In this document: piece after piece, positions 23,120 through 30,923 of the stretch
How the letters are laid out: the number at the start of each line of letters is the position of its first letter
How positions within the stretch are numbered: the stretch's first letter is position 1
Source: Oscillospiraceae bacterium
GTDB taxonomy: Bacteria > Bacillota > Clostridia > Oscillospirales > Oscillospiraceae
DNA: 38,166 nucleotides
Assembly (NCBI GenBank): GCA_017411265.1
Contig: JAFRDL010000064.1
Coordinates: forward strand, 1-38,166
Reading direction: 5' to 3'
Translations under genes and position numbers: made by a program
The notes under the pieces: generated by a model
The model's database searches: none
Seen by the model: the letters and a program-made list of their open reading frames with translations, nothing else
What the model was told of the DNA's origin: nothing

Positions 23120-23554
23120 TCAGGTCTTGCGCTCAAAGGCGTAGCCGCAGCGGCGGCAGGTGATGCGGATGCGGCCCTTGCCCCGGGGCACGCGCACCAT
23201 CTGATGACAGCTGGGGCAGCGAAAGAAACAATAGTCCCGGCGCTGGCGGAAGCAGTCCCGCTGAAGGCAGAACCAGCCGCACACCTTGTCCTTTATGCCG
23301 AGGAACCGCTGATTTTCCGCGGCGCGGCGGCTGAAATTCCGGGAGAGGATGCGGAAATAGCACCAGGCGATGGCGGCGATAGCCAGCGTTCCCAGCAGCA
23401 CCGAGAGCCCGGCAGCTTTTCCGGCGGTCCGCAGCAGCAGAGCCACGGCAATAAAACCGCACCCGGCAATGGAGAGAAAACGGCCCAGAGCGTCCGCGCC
23501 GTACCGCCCGGCCAGAAAGCGGGCTGCCTGTTCTCTTGTGTTCTGTCGCCGCAT
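23120..23554 (-). CDS. Membrane protein with C-terminal zinc ribbon
   Basis: 144 residues from the ATG at 23554, preceded by GGGAGG; the longer in-frame reading has no site. Two hydrophobic helices (about 25-43 and 47-66) precede a basic linker and a zinc ribbon: FRCPSCHQMVRVPRGKGRIRITCRRCGYAF. The knuckles (CPSC, CRRC) suit a single structural zinc. This resembles widespread Clostridia proteins of unknown function. Same general plan as the protein at 3299-3637, but the sequences differ. Confidence 0.75.
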   Translation of the reverse strand: MRRQNTREQAARFLAGRYGADALGRFLSIAGCGFIAVALLLRTAGKAAGLSVLLGTLAIAAIAWCYFRILSRNFSRRAAENQRFLGIKDKVCGWFCLQRDCFRQRRDYCFFRCPSCHQMVRVPRGKGRIRITCRRCGYAFERKT

Positions 23555-23588
23555 GGAGAGACCTCCCGGATCACTGCTAAGCAAAACA

Positions 23589-23617
23589 ATAGTACGAAAA
23601 CGTAAATAAGTCGTGAA
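23589..23617 (-). promoter_or_regulatory. Possible promoter of the zinc-ribbon membrane protein gene
   Basis: Minus strand: TTCACG (23617-23612), 17-bp spacer, TACTAT (23594-23589). Both boxes match 4 of 6. Confidence 0.35.
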
Positions 23618-23682
23618 CAAAGCGGGAAATTCACAAAAAATTCATTTTTACGTCTCTCCGAGGGAGAAACTGTGGGGAAACC

Positions 23683-23711
23683 TTGACATCCGAGAGGGAA
23701 AATACTATAAT
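23683..23711 (+). promoter_or_regulatory. Consensus sigma-A promoter of the E2-like gene
   Basis: Perfect TTGACA (23683-23688), 17-bp spacer, perfect TATAAT (23706-23711). Confidence 0.88.
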
Positions 23712-23751
23712 TCATTCAGTTTTTTATGTAATCGGGATGGGAGGCGGCCTT

Positions 23752-24615
23752 ATGCGTTCAGACGGCAAACGGGTCAAAAACGAAGACCCCATGTACTATC
23801 TGATCCCCTATTTCCTCACCAAGCGTTACGACGCCATGAACATGATCACTCTGGATATTCCGGAAGCGCCCATGCGCGCCTACATGAACGCCAAGCGGAA
23901 AGAGGGAAAAGCCATCAGCCACCTGGCGCTGATCCTCACGGCCTATCTCCACACGGCGAAAAAATACCCCGCGATCAACCGTTTCGTAGTGGGCAAAAAG
24001 ATCTATGAGCACAACGACGTCACCGTATCCATGGTGGTGCTCAAGCCCGGAACGGATCTGGATACCATGTCCAAGATCGTCCTGGATCCTGACGACGACG
24101 TGTTCGACGTGCAGAAAAAGATCACCGACTATATCGATCAGAACCGCCAGCTGGGAGAGGCCAACGGCCTGGACCGGATCATGAACGTCCTGGTGAAGAT
24201 GAACTTCCTCCTGACCATCGTCATCGGGCTTCTTCGTTTTCTGGACCGGATCGGTCTGCTGCCCAAAGCGCTCATCAAAGTGAGCCCCTTCCATGCCAGC
24301 CTGCTGATCTCCAATCTGGCCAGTATCCGTACCAACCACATTTACCACCATGTGTACCAGTTCGGCACCACCAGCGTGTCCATCACCATGGGGAACATGC
24401 GGGAGGTCCCGCGAAGGACCAGGGACGGCATCGTATTCGATCGGTGCATGCCGCTGGGCATCGTGATGGACGAGCGGATCGCCAACGGCCACTACCTGGC
24501 CCAGGCGTTTGCACTGATGAAGAAGTATCTCCAGGACCCGGCGCTGATGGAAAAGGAGAATCTCCGGAAGGAGGAAAAGCCCGCCGCCCTTCCGGCGGAC
24601 GGCGCCTCCGAATAA
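23752..24615 (+). CDS. Stand-alone 2-oxoacid dehydrogenase E2-like acyltransferase domain, catalytic residues absent
   Basis: 287 residues from the ATG at 23752 (GGGAGG, 7-nt spacing). It has the fold of the E2/chloramphenicol acetyltransferase catalytic domain: the opening DPMYYLIPYFLTKRYDAMNMITLDIPE, ISHLALILTAYLHTAKKYPAINRFVVG, SLLISNLASI, and the C-terminal MPLGIVMDERIANGHYLAQAF. In active E2 enzymes this last motif is DHRxxDG, whose His is catalytic. Here it reads Asp240-Glu-Arg-Ile-Ala-Asn245-Gly246, so His is Glu and Asp is Asn. There are no lipoyl or E1-binding domains and no E1/E3 genes nearby. A hydrophobic segment (FLLTIVIGLLRFLDRIGLL) near 160 is unusual. It is driven by a consensus promoter, so likely well expressed. 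Confidence 0.8.
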   Translation: MRSDGKRVKNEDPMYYLIPYFLTKRYDAMNMITLDIPEAPMRAYMNAKRKEGKAISHLALILTAYLHTAKKYPAINRFVVGKKIYEHNDVTVSMVVLKPGTDLDTMSKIVLDPDDDVFDVQKKITDYIDQNRQLGEANGLDRIMNVLVKMNFLLTIVIGLLRFLDRIGLLPKALIKVSPFHASLLISNLASIRTNHIYHHVYQFGTTSVSITMGNMREVPRRTRDGIVFDRCMPLGIVMDERIANGHYLAQAFALMKKYLQDPALMEKENLRKEEKPAALPADGASE

Positions 24616-24648
24616 AAAACAGCCCTCCGTACTTCGGAGGGCTGTTTT
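24616..24648. terminator. Bidirectional terminator between the E2-like and rhomboid genes
   Basis: Perfect 14-bp arms AAAACAGCCCTCCG (24616-24629) and its complement (24635-24648). A-rich left and T-rich right flanks serve both convergent genes. Confidence 0.93.
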
Positions 24649-24655
24649 CATGCAT

Positions 24656-25219
24656 TTACTTTTTCCGCAGCAAGAAACCGAAGAAGGCGCCGCACATTCC
24701 GCCCAGGATATGGCTGAGCTGGGAGATGTTGTCCGAGGCGGTGAGGGCCATGATCTCTCCGCCGATGTAGAAGACGGCCACCAGGATCAGCGTCAGGGGG
24801 ATGCCGTCCCGGGTGACGCCGCTCATGGACGCCATCAGGATCATCATGAACACGATGCCGCTGGCGCCCAGCACAGCGGCGCCGGGGAAAAGAAGCCATT
24901 GAAAGAGCCCGGTGATGAAAGCGGTGACGGCGATGCACTCCAGCACGGTACGGCTGCCTTATTTTTCCTCCAGCTGCGGGCCCAGCACCAGCAGCAGGAG
25001 AATGTTGCCGCTGTAGTGCTCCCAGCTGCTGTGGCCCAGCACATGGAGAAAGGCACGGACGTAGGTGAGGGGATCCAGCAGGGAGGAGCGGTACACGCAG
25101 AAGAGCCGCGCCGTCGTCCACCCGCCGGAGAGCCGGTCCAGCAGCAGCACCAGAAAGGCGGCCAGGGCGAACGTAAGGGTAACGGGGGCGTTATAGCGGA
25201 TGGCGCGGATGCTTCTCAT
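24656..25219 (-). pseudogene. Rhomboid-family intramembrane serine protease, interrupted by in-frame TAA
   Basis: Read from the ATG at 25219 (AAGGAG site), codons 1-86 encode the first membrane helix, the luminal loop and HVLGHSSWEHYSGNILLLLVLGPQLEEK. Codon 87 is TAA (24961-24959). The same frame then continues without a shift to 24656: GSRTVLECIAVTAFITGLF, the catalytic-serine motif GASG (Ser near codon 120), and SHILGG with the catalytic His near codon 170. In rhomboids the segment LGPxLEEKYGS is usual, so TAA replaces Tyr by one base. Without the second part no active site exists. It could be a pseudogene, a sequencing error, or a readthrough case; a GTG at 24946 could in principle start a second fragment. 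Confidence 0.82.
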
Positions 25220-25272
25220 GACGTCGGCTCCTTTCCGGCATGGCGGTCTGTCCCGGACCATAGGATACCAGT

Positions 25273-25301
25273 ATTATATACGCTTTTTCCTTTCCAGGCA
25301 A
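25273..25301 (-). promoter_or_regulatory. Promoter of the rhomboid gene
   Basis: Minus strand: TTGCCT (25301-25296), 17-bp spacer, perfect TATAAT (25278-25273). The promoter is intact even though the gene is interrupted. Confidence 0.6.
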
Positions 25302-25323
25302 TCCCCCGGAGCGAACGGTTTTT

Positions 25324-25352
25324 TTGACATATTTCCGGGAATGGAGTATATT
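25324..25352 (+). promoter_or_regulatory. Promoter of the polyphosphate operon
   Basis: Perfect TTGACA (25324-25329), 17-bp spacer, TATATT (25347-25352); about 30 nt before the ATG at 25384. Confidence 0.8.
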
Positions 25353-25383
25353 TCAATCAAAGAGAAACAGGAGGGAGATATCC

Positions 25384-26913
25384 ATGCTGAAAAACTATAA
25401 GCCTGCGGACGACAAGCTGAACAAGCGGGAGAGAAAACTGCGGATCGAGGAGCTGCGCTCCCGGATGGTCAGCGGCCAACAGACGGTGCGGGAAGCCGGG
25501 ATCCCCGTAATCGTGCTGGTGGAGGGATGGGACAGCGCCGGCAAGGGCGACCTCATCAATGAGCTGATCTGCGAGATGGACCCCCGTTTTTACAGCGTCG
25601 CCACCTTCAAGCATACGCCCGAGGGGGAGGAGCGGTTCCCGTTCCTGAAGAAGTTTTTCCAGGTCCTGCCGGAGAACGGCAAGTACCTCTTTATGGACAC
25701 CGGCTGGATGGAGGACACGGTGCAGACATACCTGCGCCGGGAGATCACCGGTGCGGAATACCGCCGCCGGGAGGAGAGCTGCGTTACCTTCGAGCGGCAG
25801 CTCCGGGACAACGGATATCTGGTGATCAAGCTCTTTCTCCACATCTCCCGGGAGGAGCAGCTCCGGCGCATCTCCGACCAGTGGGAGAACCGGGACACCA
25901 CCTGGCGGGTGAGCGCGGACGATTTCTGGCAGCAGCAGGAGTACGATCTGTTCCTCAAGACCTACGACCAGTTCATGGAGGACACGGAAAAGGTCACGCC
26001 CTGGCACGTGCTCAACGCGGAGAGCCGGAACAAGCGCCTTCTGGGCGCGCTGGAGGTCATCGACGCCGCGGTGGACGCCGCCCTGGCCAACGGCCGGTAC
26101 GTGGGCAAGGACGCCGGACGGGAATTCCCGCTGCTGGGCGGTCCCTCTCTGAAGGACGCGGATCTCACCGCGACCATCGACCCGGAGCTCTACAAGACCG
26201 AGCTCAAGCGGCTGCAGGAAAAGCTGCGGGAGCTCCACAACCAGATCTACCGGAAACGGATCCCCGTGGTGCTGTGCTATGAGGGCTGGGACGCCGCCGG
26301 CAAGGGCGGCAACATCCGGCGCATCGCCTATCCCCTGGATCCCCGGGGCTTCGACGTGATCCCCGTAGCCAGCCCCACTCCGGGCGAACTGGCCCGGCAC
26401 TATCTCTGGCGCTTCTGGACCAAGCTCCCCCGGAGCGGCCATGTGGCCATCTTCGACCGCACCTGGTACGGCCGTGTGATGGTGGAACGGATCGAGGGCT
26501 TCTGCTCCCGGGACGACTGGCAGCGGGCCTACGGCGAGATCAATGAGTTTGAAAAGGAACTCACCGACTGGGGCGCCGTGGTGCTGAAGTTCTGGATCCA
26601 CATCGACCCGGAGACCCAGCTGGAGCGTTTCACCGCCCGGCAGAACACCCCGGAGAAGCAGTGGAAGATCACCGAGGAGGACTGGCGCAACCGGGACAAG
26701 TGGCCGGCGTATGAGGAGGCGGTGGAGGAAATGCTGCTGCGGACCAGCACCGAGTACGCCCCCTGGTACATCATCGAGTCCGTGGATAAGAAATACGCCC
26801 GGATCCGCACGCTGCAGATCGTGACGGATGCCCTGGAAAAAGCGGTGAAAGAATACGTGGTCAGGGGGATGAAGAGCGCATGGACGGAGAATTCGAAAGA
26901 GAACGGGAACTGA
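25384..26913 (+). CDS. pap: Two-domain PPK2 protein, polyphosphate:AMP phosphotransferase (PAP) type
   Basis: 509 residues from the ATG at 25384 (AGGAGG site). Two tandem PPK2 kinase domains. The first has Walker A EGWDSAGKG (47-55), the second EGWDAAGKG (300-308). The second keeps the canonical FDRTWYGR (357-364); in the first the same place reads FMDTGWME (103-110), so the N-terminal domain is probably non-catalytic or altered, a pattern I expect in this family. The known reaction is AMP plus polyphosphate to ADP. With PPK1 encoded directly downstream (34-nt overlap), the pair can link polyphosphate to adenylate charge. Transcribed from a near-consensus promoter. Confidence 0.92.
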   Translation: MLKNYKPADDKLNKRERKLRIEELRSRMVSGQQTVREAGIPVIVLVEGWDSAGKGDLINELICEMDPRFYSVATFKHTPEGEERFPFLKKFFQVLPENGKYLFMDTGWMEDTVQTYLRREITGAEYRRREESCVTFERQLRDNGYLVIKLFLHISREEQLRRISDQWENRDTTWRVSADDFWQQQEYDLFLKTYDQFMEDTEKVTPWHVLNAESRNKRLLGALEVIDAAVDAALANGRYVGKDAGREFPLLGGPSLKDADLTATIDPELYKTELKRLQEKLRELHNQIYRKRIPVVLCYEGWDAAGKGGNIRRIAYPLDPRGFDVIPVASPTPGELARHYLWRFWTKLPRSGHVAIFDRTWYGRVMVERIEGFCSRDDWQRAYGEINEFEKELTDWGAVVLKFWIHIDPETQLERFTARQNTPEKQWKITEEDWRNRDKWPAYEEAVEEMLLRTSTEYAPWYIIESVDKKYARIRTLQIVTDALEKAVKEYVVRGMKSAWTENSKENGN

Positions 26914-29102
26914 GCCCGGATCCCGGCGGGGAGACCGCCGTTCCGGCTCCAGAGGAGATCGCTCCCTCCGCGCCGGAGGCGGAAACGGCCCCGTCCGCGC
27001 CGGAGGAAAAGCCCGGCTGCTTCATCGACCGGGAGCTGAGCTGGCTGCAGTTCAACCTGCGGGTGCTCCGGGAGGCGGGGGACGCTGCCGTGCCCCTGCT
27101 GGAACGGCTGAAGTTCCTGGGGATCTACCGGTCCAACCTGGAGGAATTCTTCATGGTCCGGGTGGGGACGCTGACCCACCGGAGCGTGCTGCTGCCGGAC
27201 GAGCGGGATGAGAAGACCGGCTGGACCGCCGCCGAGCAGCTGCGGCACATCCTGGCGGAGGTGTCCCGGCAGCAGGAGATCGAGAACAGGACCTACCGCG
27301 CCCTGCTGCAGGACATGAGGGCCGCGGGGATCGACGTGCTGGATTTCCGGAAGATCGGCAAGGTGGACGAGGTGATGGCGAAGAAGTTCTTCACCGAGAT
27401 CCGGCCGTTGCTGTCCCCCCGGGTGGTGGACGCGGGACATCCCTTTCCCTTCCTCGCCAACAAGGAGATCTGCGTGGCCGCCGCATTGGGGAGCAAGGCT
27501 GACAAGGGGGACGGCTTCAAGCTGGGACTGGTGTCCCTGTTCCGGCTTCCGCCCTGGAAGGTATGGGAGACGGACGGCCGGCAGAAGGTAGCGGTCACCG
27601 CGGACCTGGTGCGCCATTTCGCCCCCCAGATCTTCAAAAAGCAGGAGGTCAAAGAGACGGTCCTGCTCCAGGTGACCCGCAACGCGGACGTGTTCATCGA
27701 GGACGATCTGCAGTCTTACGACGCGGACTTCCGCTCCAGCATGGAGAAGATGCTCCGCAAGCGCAAGCGCCAGCAGCCCGTGCGGATGATGGTCAGCGGG
27801 AAACCCTCGTCCAGGCTCCTGTCCGTGCTGATCAAAGACCTCAAGGTGCCGGAGAACAACGTCTTCGTGCGGAAGATGCCCTTCGACCTGTCCTTCGGCT
27901 CCGGGCTGAAAAAGACCCCGGAGATGAAATATCCCGAACGCCGGGCCGTCCGGAGCGTCCGACTCCAGAAGGGGGATTTCTTCCCCTATCTGCGGAAGAA
28001 GGACCTGCTCCTGGCCTATCCCTTCCAGAGCATGAACTCCTTCGTGGAATTCCTTTACGAAGCGGCGGACGACCCGGAGGTGTTTTCCATCCGGATCACC
28101 CTCTATCGGCTCTCCGCCAGCAGCAAGGTGGCCTCGGCCCTGGCCTACGCCGCCGACCGGGGGAAGGACGTGCTCTGCCTGCTGGAGCTCCGGGCCCGGT
28201 TCGACGAGCAGAACAACATCGACTACTCCGAGGTGCTGGAGGACGCGGGCTGCCATGTGATCTACGGTCTGCCGGACATGAAGGTCCACAGCAAGCTCTG
28301 CCTCGTCACCCGGCGCGCGGCCGGCGGGGTGGAATACTTCACCCAGGTGGGGACCGGAAATTACAACGAGACCACCAGCGAGCAGTACACGGACCTGAGC
28401 GTGATGACCTCGGACCCCGCCGTGGGTGCGGACGCCGCCGCCACCTTCGAGGCCCTTTCCCTGGGCCAGACCCCGGGGGAGACGAAGGCGCTGTGGGTGG
28501 CGCCCAACAGCTTCCGCTCCCGGGTGCTGTCCCTGCTGGAGCGGGAGACGGAAAAGGGGAGCGCCGGCCATGTGGCCATCAAGGTGAACTCCATGAACGA
28601 TCTGGGCGTCATGCGCGCCATGATCCGGGCCTCCCGGGCGGGAGTGCGGGTGGAGCTGTTTATCCGGGGCATCTGCTGCCTCCTGCCCGGCATCCCCGGG
28701 TACACGGAGAACATCACGGTGAAAAGCGTGGTGGGCCGGTATCTGGAGCACTCCCGGATCTTTGTGTTCGGAGATGGGGAGGATCAGGCGGTGTACATCG
28801 GCTCCGGCGACCTGCTCAACCGGAACACCCAGCGCCGGGTGGAGGCCTTCATCGCCTGTGACAAGCCGGAGACCAGAGAGCCTGTGCTCCATGTGATGGA
28901 CGCCCTCCGCCAGGACCGGGAGAAGAGCTGGACCATGCAGCCGGACGGCTCCTATGAGAAAGAGGAGACCGTGAACGGCACTGCCAGCCAGGACCTGCTG
29001 TTCGACTATTTCGGCGGCCGGATCGTGGAGCCGGTTCCGGCGGAGGCGGCGAAAAAGCGCAGCTGGCTGTGGCGGCTGTTCCACGCCGGAAAAGAGAGAT
29101 AA
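26880..29102 (+). CDS. ppk1: Polyphosphate kinase 1
   Basis: 740 residues. PPK1 makes polyphosphate from ATP through a phospho-histidine. The N-terminal domain starts FIDRELSWLQFNLRVLREA at about residue 48. The phosphorylated His is His470 in MKVHSKLCLV and the second catalytic His is His624 in EHSRIFVF; RITLYRLS, VGTGNYNETTSEQYTDLS and GSGDLLNRNTQRRVE are also typical. Before the family domain there is a 45-residue Pro/Glu/Ala-rich, repetitive, probably disordered extension (APEEIAPSAPEAETAPSAPE). The start at 26880 overlaps the pap gene; GGGGGA is upstream. Together with PAP it forms a polyphosphate-making and -using pair. Confidence 0.94.
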   Translation: MDGEFERERELSPDPGGETAVPAPEEIAPSAPEAETAPSAPEEKPGCFIDRELSWLQFNLRVLREAGDAAVPLLERLKFLGIYRSNLEEFFMVRVGTLTHRSVLLPDERDEKTGWTAAEQLRHILAEVSRQQEIENRTYRALLQDMRAAGIDVLDFRKIGKVDEVMAKKFFTEIRPLLSPRVVDAGHPFPFLANKEICVAAALGSKADKGDGFKLGLVSLFRLPPWKVWETDGRQKVAVTADLVRHFAPQIFKKQEVKETVLLQVTRNADVFIEDDLQSYDADFRSSMEKMLRKRKRQQPVRMMVSGKPSSRLLSVLIKDLKVPENNVFVRKMPFDLSFGSGLKKTPEMKYPERRAVRSVRLQKGDFFPYLRKKDLLLAYPFQSMNSFVEFLYEAADDPEVFSIRITLYRLSASSKVASALAYAADRGKDVLCLLELRARFDEQNNIDYSEVLEDAGCHVIYGLPDMKVHSKLCLVTRRAAGGVEYFTQVGTGNYNETTSEQYTDLSVMTSDPAVGADAAATFEALSLGQTPGETKALWVAPNSFRSRVLSLLERETEKGSAGHVAIKVNSMNDLGVMRAMIRASRAGVRVELFIRGICCLLPGIPGYTENITVKSVVGRYLEHSRIFVFGDGEDQAVYIGSGDLLNRNTQRRVEAFIACDKPETREPVLHVMDALRQDREKSWTMQPDGSYEKEETVNGTASQDLLFDYFGGRIVEPVPAEAAKKRSWLWRLFHAGKER

Positions 29103-29119
29103 GAAACGAGGATGACGAT

Positions 29120-30670
29120 ATGAGCGAGCCTCTGGTACTGGTCTTCGACATTGGCACCCAGAGCGTGCGGGGACTGCTGATCGACAGGAACGGCCATACC
29201 GTGCAGTCTGCCCGGGACGTGTACGAGCAGCCCTACTTCTCCCGGAATCCCAACTGGGCGGAGCAGGATCCGGACTACTACTTCGAGCACATGTGCGTGG
29301 TGAGCCAGCGGCTGAAGGACCGCGCCCCGGAGGACTACAGGCGGACAGCCTGTGTGGTGCTCACCTGTTTCCGGGACAGCACCGTGTGCATGGGCGCGGA
29401 CGGGAAGCCGCTGCGGGACTGCATCCTGTGGATGGACCAGCGGCAGGCGGAGCATCCCAAGCCTCTGCCGGCCTCCAAGCGGGCCCTCATCTCCCTGGTG
29501 GGGATGACGGAGAGCATCGAACTGCTGCAGCGGACCTCTGCCTGCAACTGGATCGCGGAGAACGAGCCGGAGCTCTGGGCCAAGACGGACAAGTACGTCT
29601 GCCTCTCCACGTATCTCAATTACCGGCTTACGGGCCGGATCGCGGACAGCCAGGCCTCGCTTCTGGCCAAGATCCCCTATGACTACAAAAACCGCCGCTG
29701 GGACGAGAACGGCCTGACCCGGGCCGCTTACGACATCCCCCAGGACAAGCTGTGCGAGATGGTCCCCTCCGGCGTCGTACTGGGAGAGATCACCCAGGAG
29801 GCGTCCAGGCTGAGCGGCATCCCCCAGGGTATGCCCCTCATCGCCACCGGCTCGGACAAGGGCTGCGAGACCATCGGCCTGGGCGTGATCCGGGAGGACC
29901 AGGCGGCCCTCTCCTTCGGCACCAGCTGCACGGTGGAGTTCACCACGCGGAAGTATTTCGAGCCCACTCCCTTCATGCCCGCCTATCCCGCGGTGCCCAA
30001 CGACATGTACAACCCGGAGATCCAGCTGTGGCGGGGCTATTGGATGCTCACCTGGTTCAAACAGAATTTCGCCCAGCCGGAGGTGGAGGCGGCCAAGTAT
30101 CTGGGCTGCAGCGCCGAGGAGCTGCTCAACCGCCATCTGGGGGAGATCCCTCCCGGCAGCGACGGGCTGCTGGTGCTGCCCCACTGGACCCCCGGTCTGG
30201 CTACTCCCAACACCCGGGGCGCCATGATCGGCTTCTCCGACGTGCACACCAGGCTCCATGTCTACCGGGCCATCATCGAAGGGATCAACTACGGCCTCAT
30301 GGAGGGCCTGCGGGGCATGGAGAAGCGGTCCGGCCAGAAGATCGCCCGTCTGTATCTGGGCGGCGGCGGCAGCCAGAGCGACGAGATCTGCCAGATCACC
30401 GCCAACATGTTCGGCCTGCCGGTCTCCCGGATCCAGACCAACGAGTCCAGCGCCCTGGGGGCGGCCGTGTGCGCGTTCGTCTCCCTGGGGACCTACGGCT
30501 CCTACGAGGAGGCCATCGACGCCATGGTGCACCTGAGAGACACCTTTGAGCCGGACATGAAGGAACACCAGCTGTACGAGCGGATCTATCAGGAGGTCTT
30601 TACGAGGTATTACAAGACCCTTACGCCCCTCCACAAGCGTCTGCGGGCGCTGACGGCCCGAAAAAAATAA
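29120..30670 (+). CDS. FGGY-family carbohydrate kinase
   Basis: 516 residues from the ATG at 29120 (CGAGGA site), 17 nt after ppk1. FGGY fold: VLVFDIGTQSVRGLLIDRNG (phosphate 1), ILWMDQRQAEH, ACNWIAENEPELW, GSDKGCETIGLGVI, ALSFGTSCTVEF (phosphate 2), and GGGGSQSDEICQITANMFGLPVSR near the end (adenosine). The family phosphorylates polyols and sugars such as xylulose, ribulose, glycerol or erythritol; the residues do not identify the substrate. The location at the end of the polyphosphate operon is unusual, since no isomerase or sugar transporter accompanies it. Confidence 0.9.
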   Translation: MSEPLVLVFDIGTQSVRGLLIDRNGHTVQSARDVYEQPYFSRNPNWAEQDPDYYFEHMCVVSQRLKDRAPEDYRRTACVVLTCFRDSTVCMGADGKPLRDCILWMDQRQAEHPKPLPASKRALISLVGMTESIELLQRTSACNWIAENEPELWAKTDKYVCLSTYLNYRLTGRIADSQASLLAKIPYDYKNRRWDENGLTRAAYDIPQDKLCEMVPSGVVLGEITQEASRLSGIPQGMPLIATGSDKGCETIGLGVIREDQAALSFGTSCTVEFTTRKYFEPTPFMPAYPAVPNDMYNPEIQLWRGYWMLTWFKQNFAQPEVEAAKYLGCSAEELLNRHLGEIPPGSDGLLVLPHWTPGLATPNTRGAMIGFSDVHTRLHVYRAIIEGINYGLMEGLRGMEKRSGQKIARLYLGGGGSQSDEICQITANMFGLPVSRIQTNESSALGAAVCAFVSLGTYGSYEEAIDAMVHLRDTFEPDMKEHQLYERIYQEVFTRYYKTLTPLHKRLRALTARKK

Positions 30671-30690
30671 ACCACGCCATACGAAATGCC

Positions 30691-30727
30691 GGCGCCGGAC
30701 CTTTCAATTCAGATCCGGTGCCTTTTT
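30691..30727 (+). terminator. Terminator after the FGGY kinase
   Basis: Arms GGCGCCGGA (30691-30699) and TCCGGTGCC (30714-30722) pair with one G-U, 14-nt loop, then TTTTT. Confidence 0.8.
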
Positions 30728-30787
30728 GTGGTTTTTCCCGATGAGAATATGAACGATTCGTGAACATTTTGTATAAATGCCGATGGA

Positions 30788-30823
30788 TTGACACTTGCGT
30801 ACTTTAGCGAAATCATGTATTAT
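30788..30823 (+). promoter_or_regulatory. Promoter region of the opp operon
   Basis: A perfect TTGACA at 30788-30793 has only AATCAT at 17-bp spacing; TTGCGT (30795-30800) is 17 bp from TATTAT (30818-30823). The second pair probably forms the functional promoter, possibly with the first as an alternative. Leader of about 95 nt before oppB. Confidence 0.5.
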
Positions 30824-30861
30824 CAATTAATATCAGAAAAGAACGTCGGCTCGTTTGCGTC

Positions 30862-30885
30862 CTCCCCGGAATGGGGCGTTTTTTT
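30862..30885 (+). terminator. Possible attenuator in the opp leader
   Basis: A short stem (CCCC / GGGG around GGAAT) followed by CG and seven T (30879-30885), between the promoter and oppB. The stem is short, so termination would be partial at most. Confidence 0.3.
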
Positions 30886-30923
30886 GAAGCAGGAGCCGAA
30901 GAATTTGTAACGGGTGGGTTGTT

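Noticed and set aside
24656..24946. Second half of the rhomboid gene as an independent gene starting at GTG 24946
   Set aside because: There is no ribosome site at suitable spacing, it begins in mid-domain, and it is in the same frame as the first half, so one interrupted gene is simpler.
26529..29084. An 851-codon open frame on the minus strand opposite ppk1
   Set aside because: Same artefact. The plus strand carries clear PPK1 motifs over the whole length, and the antisense protein shows no domain.
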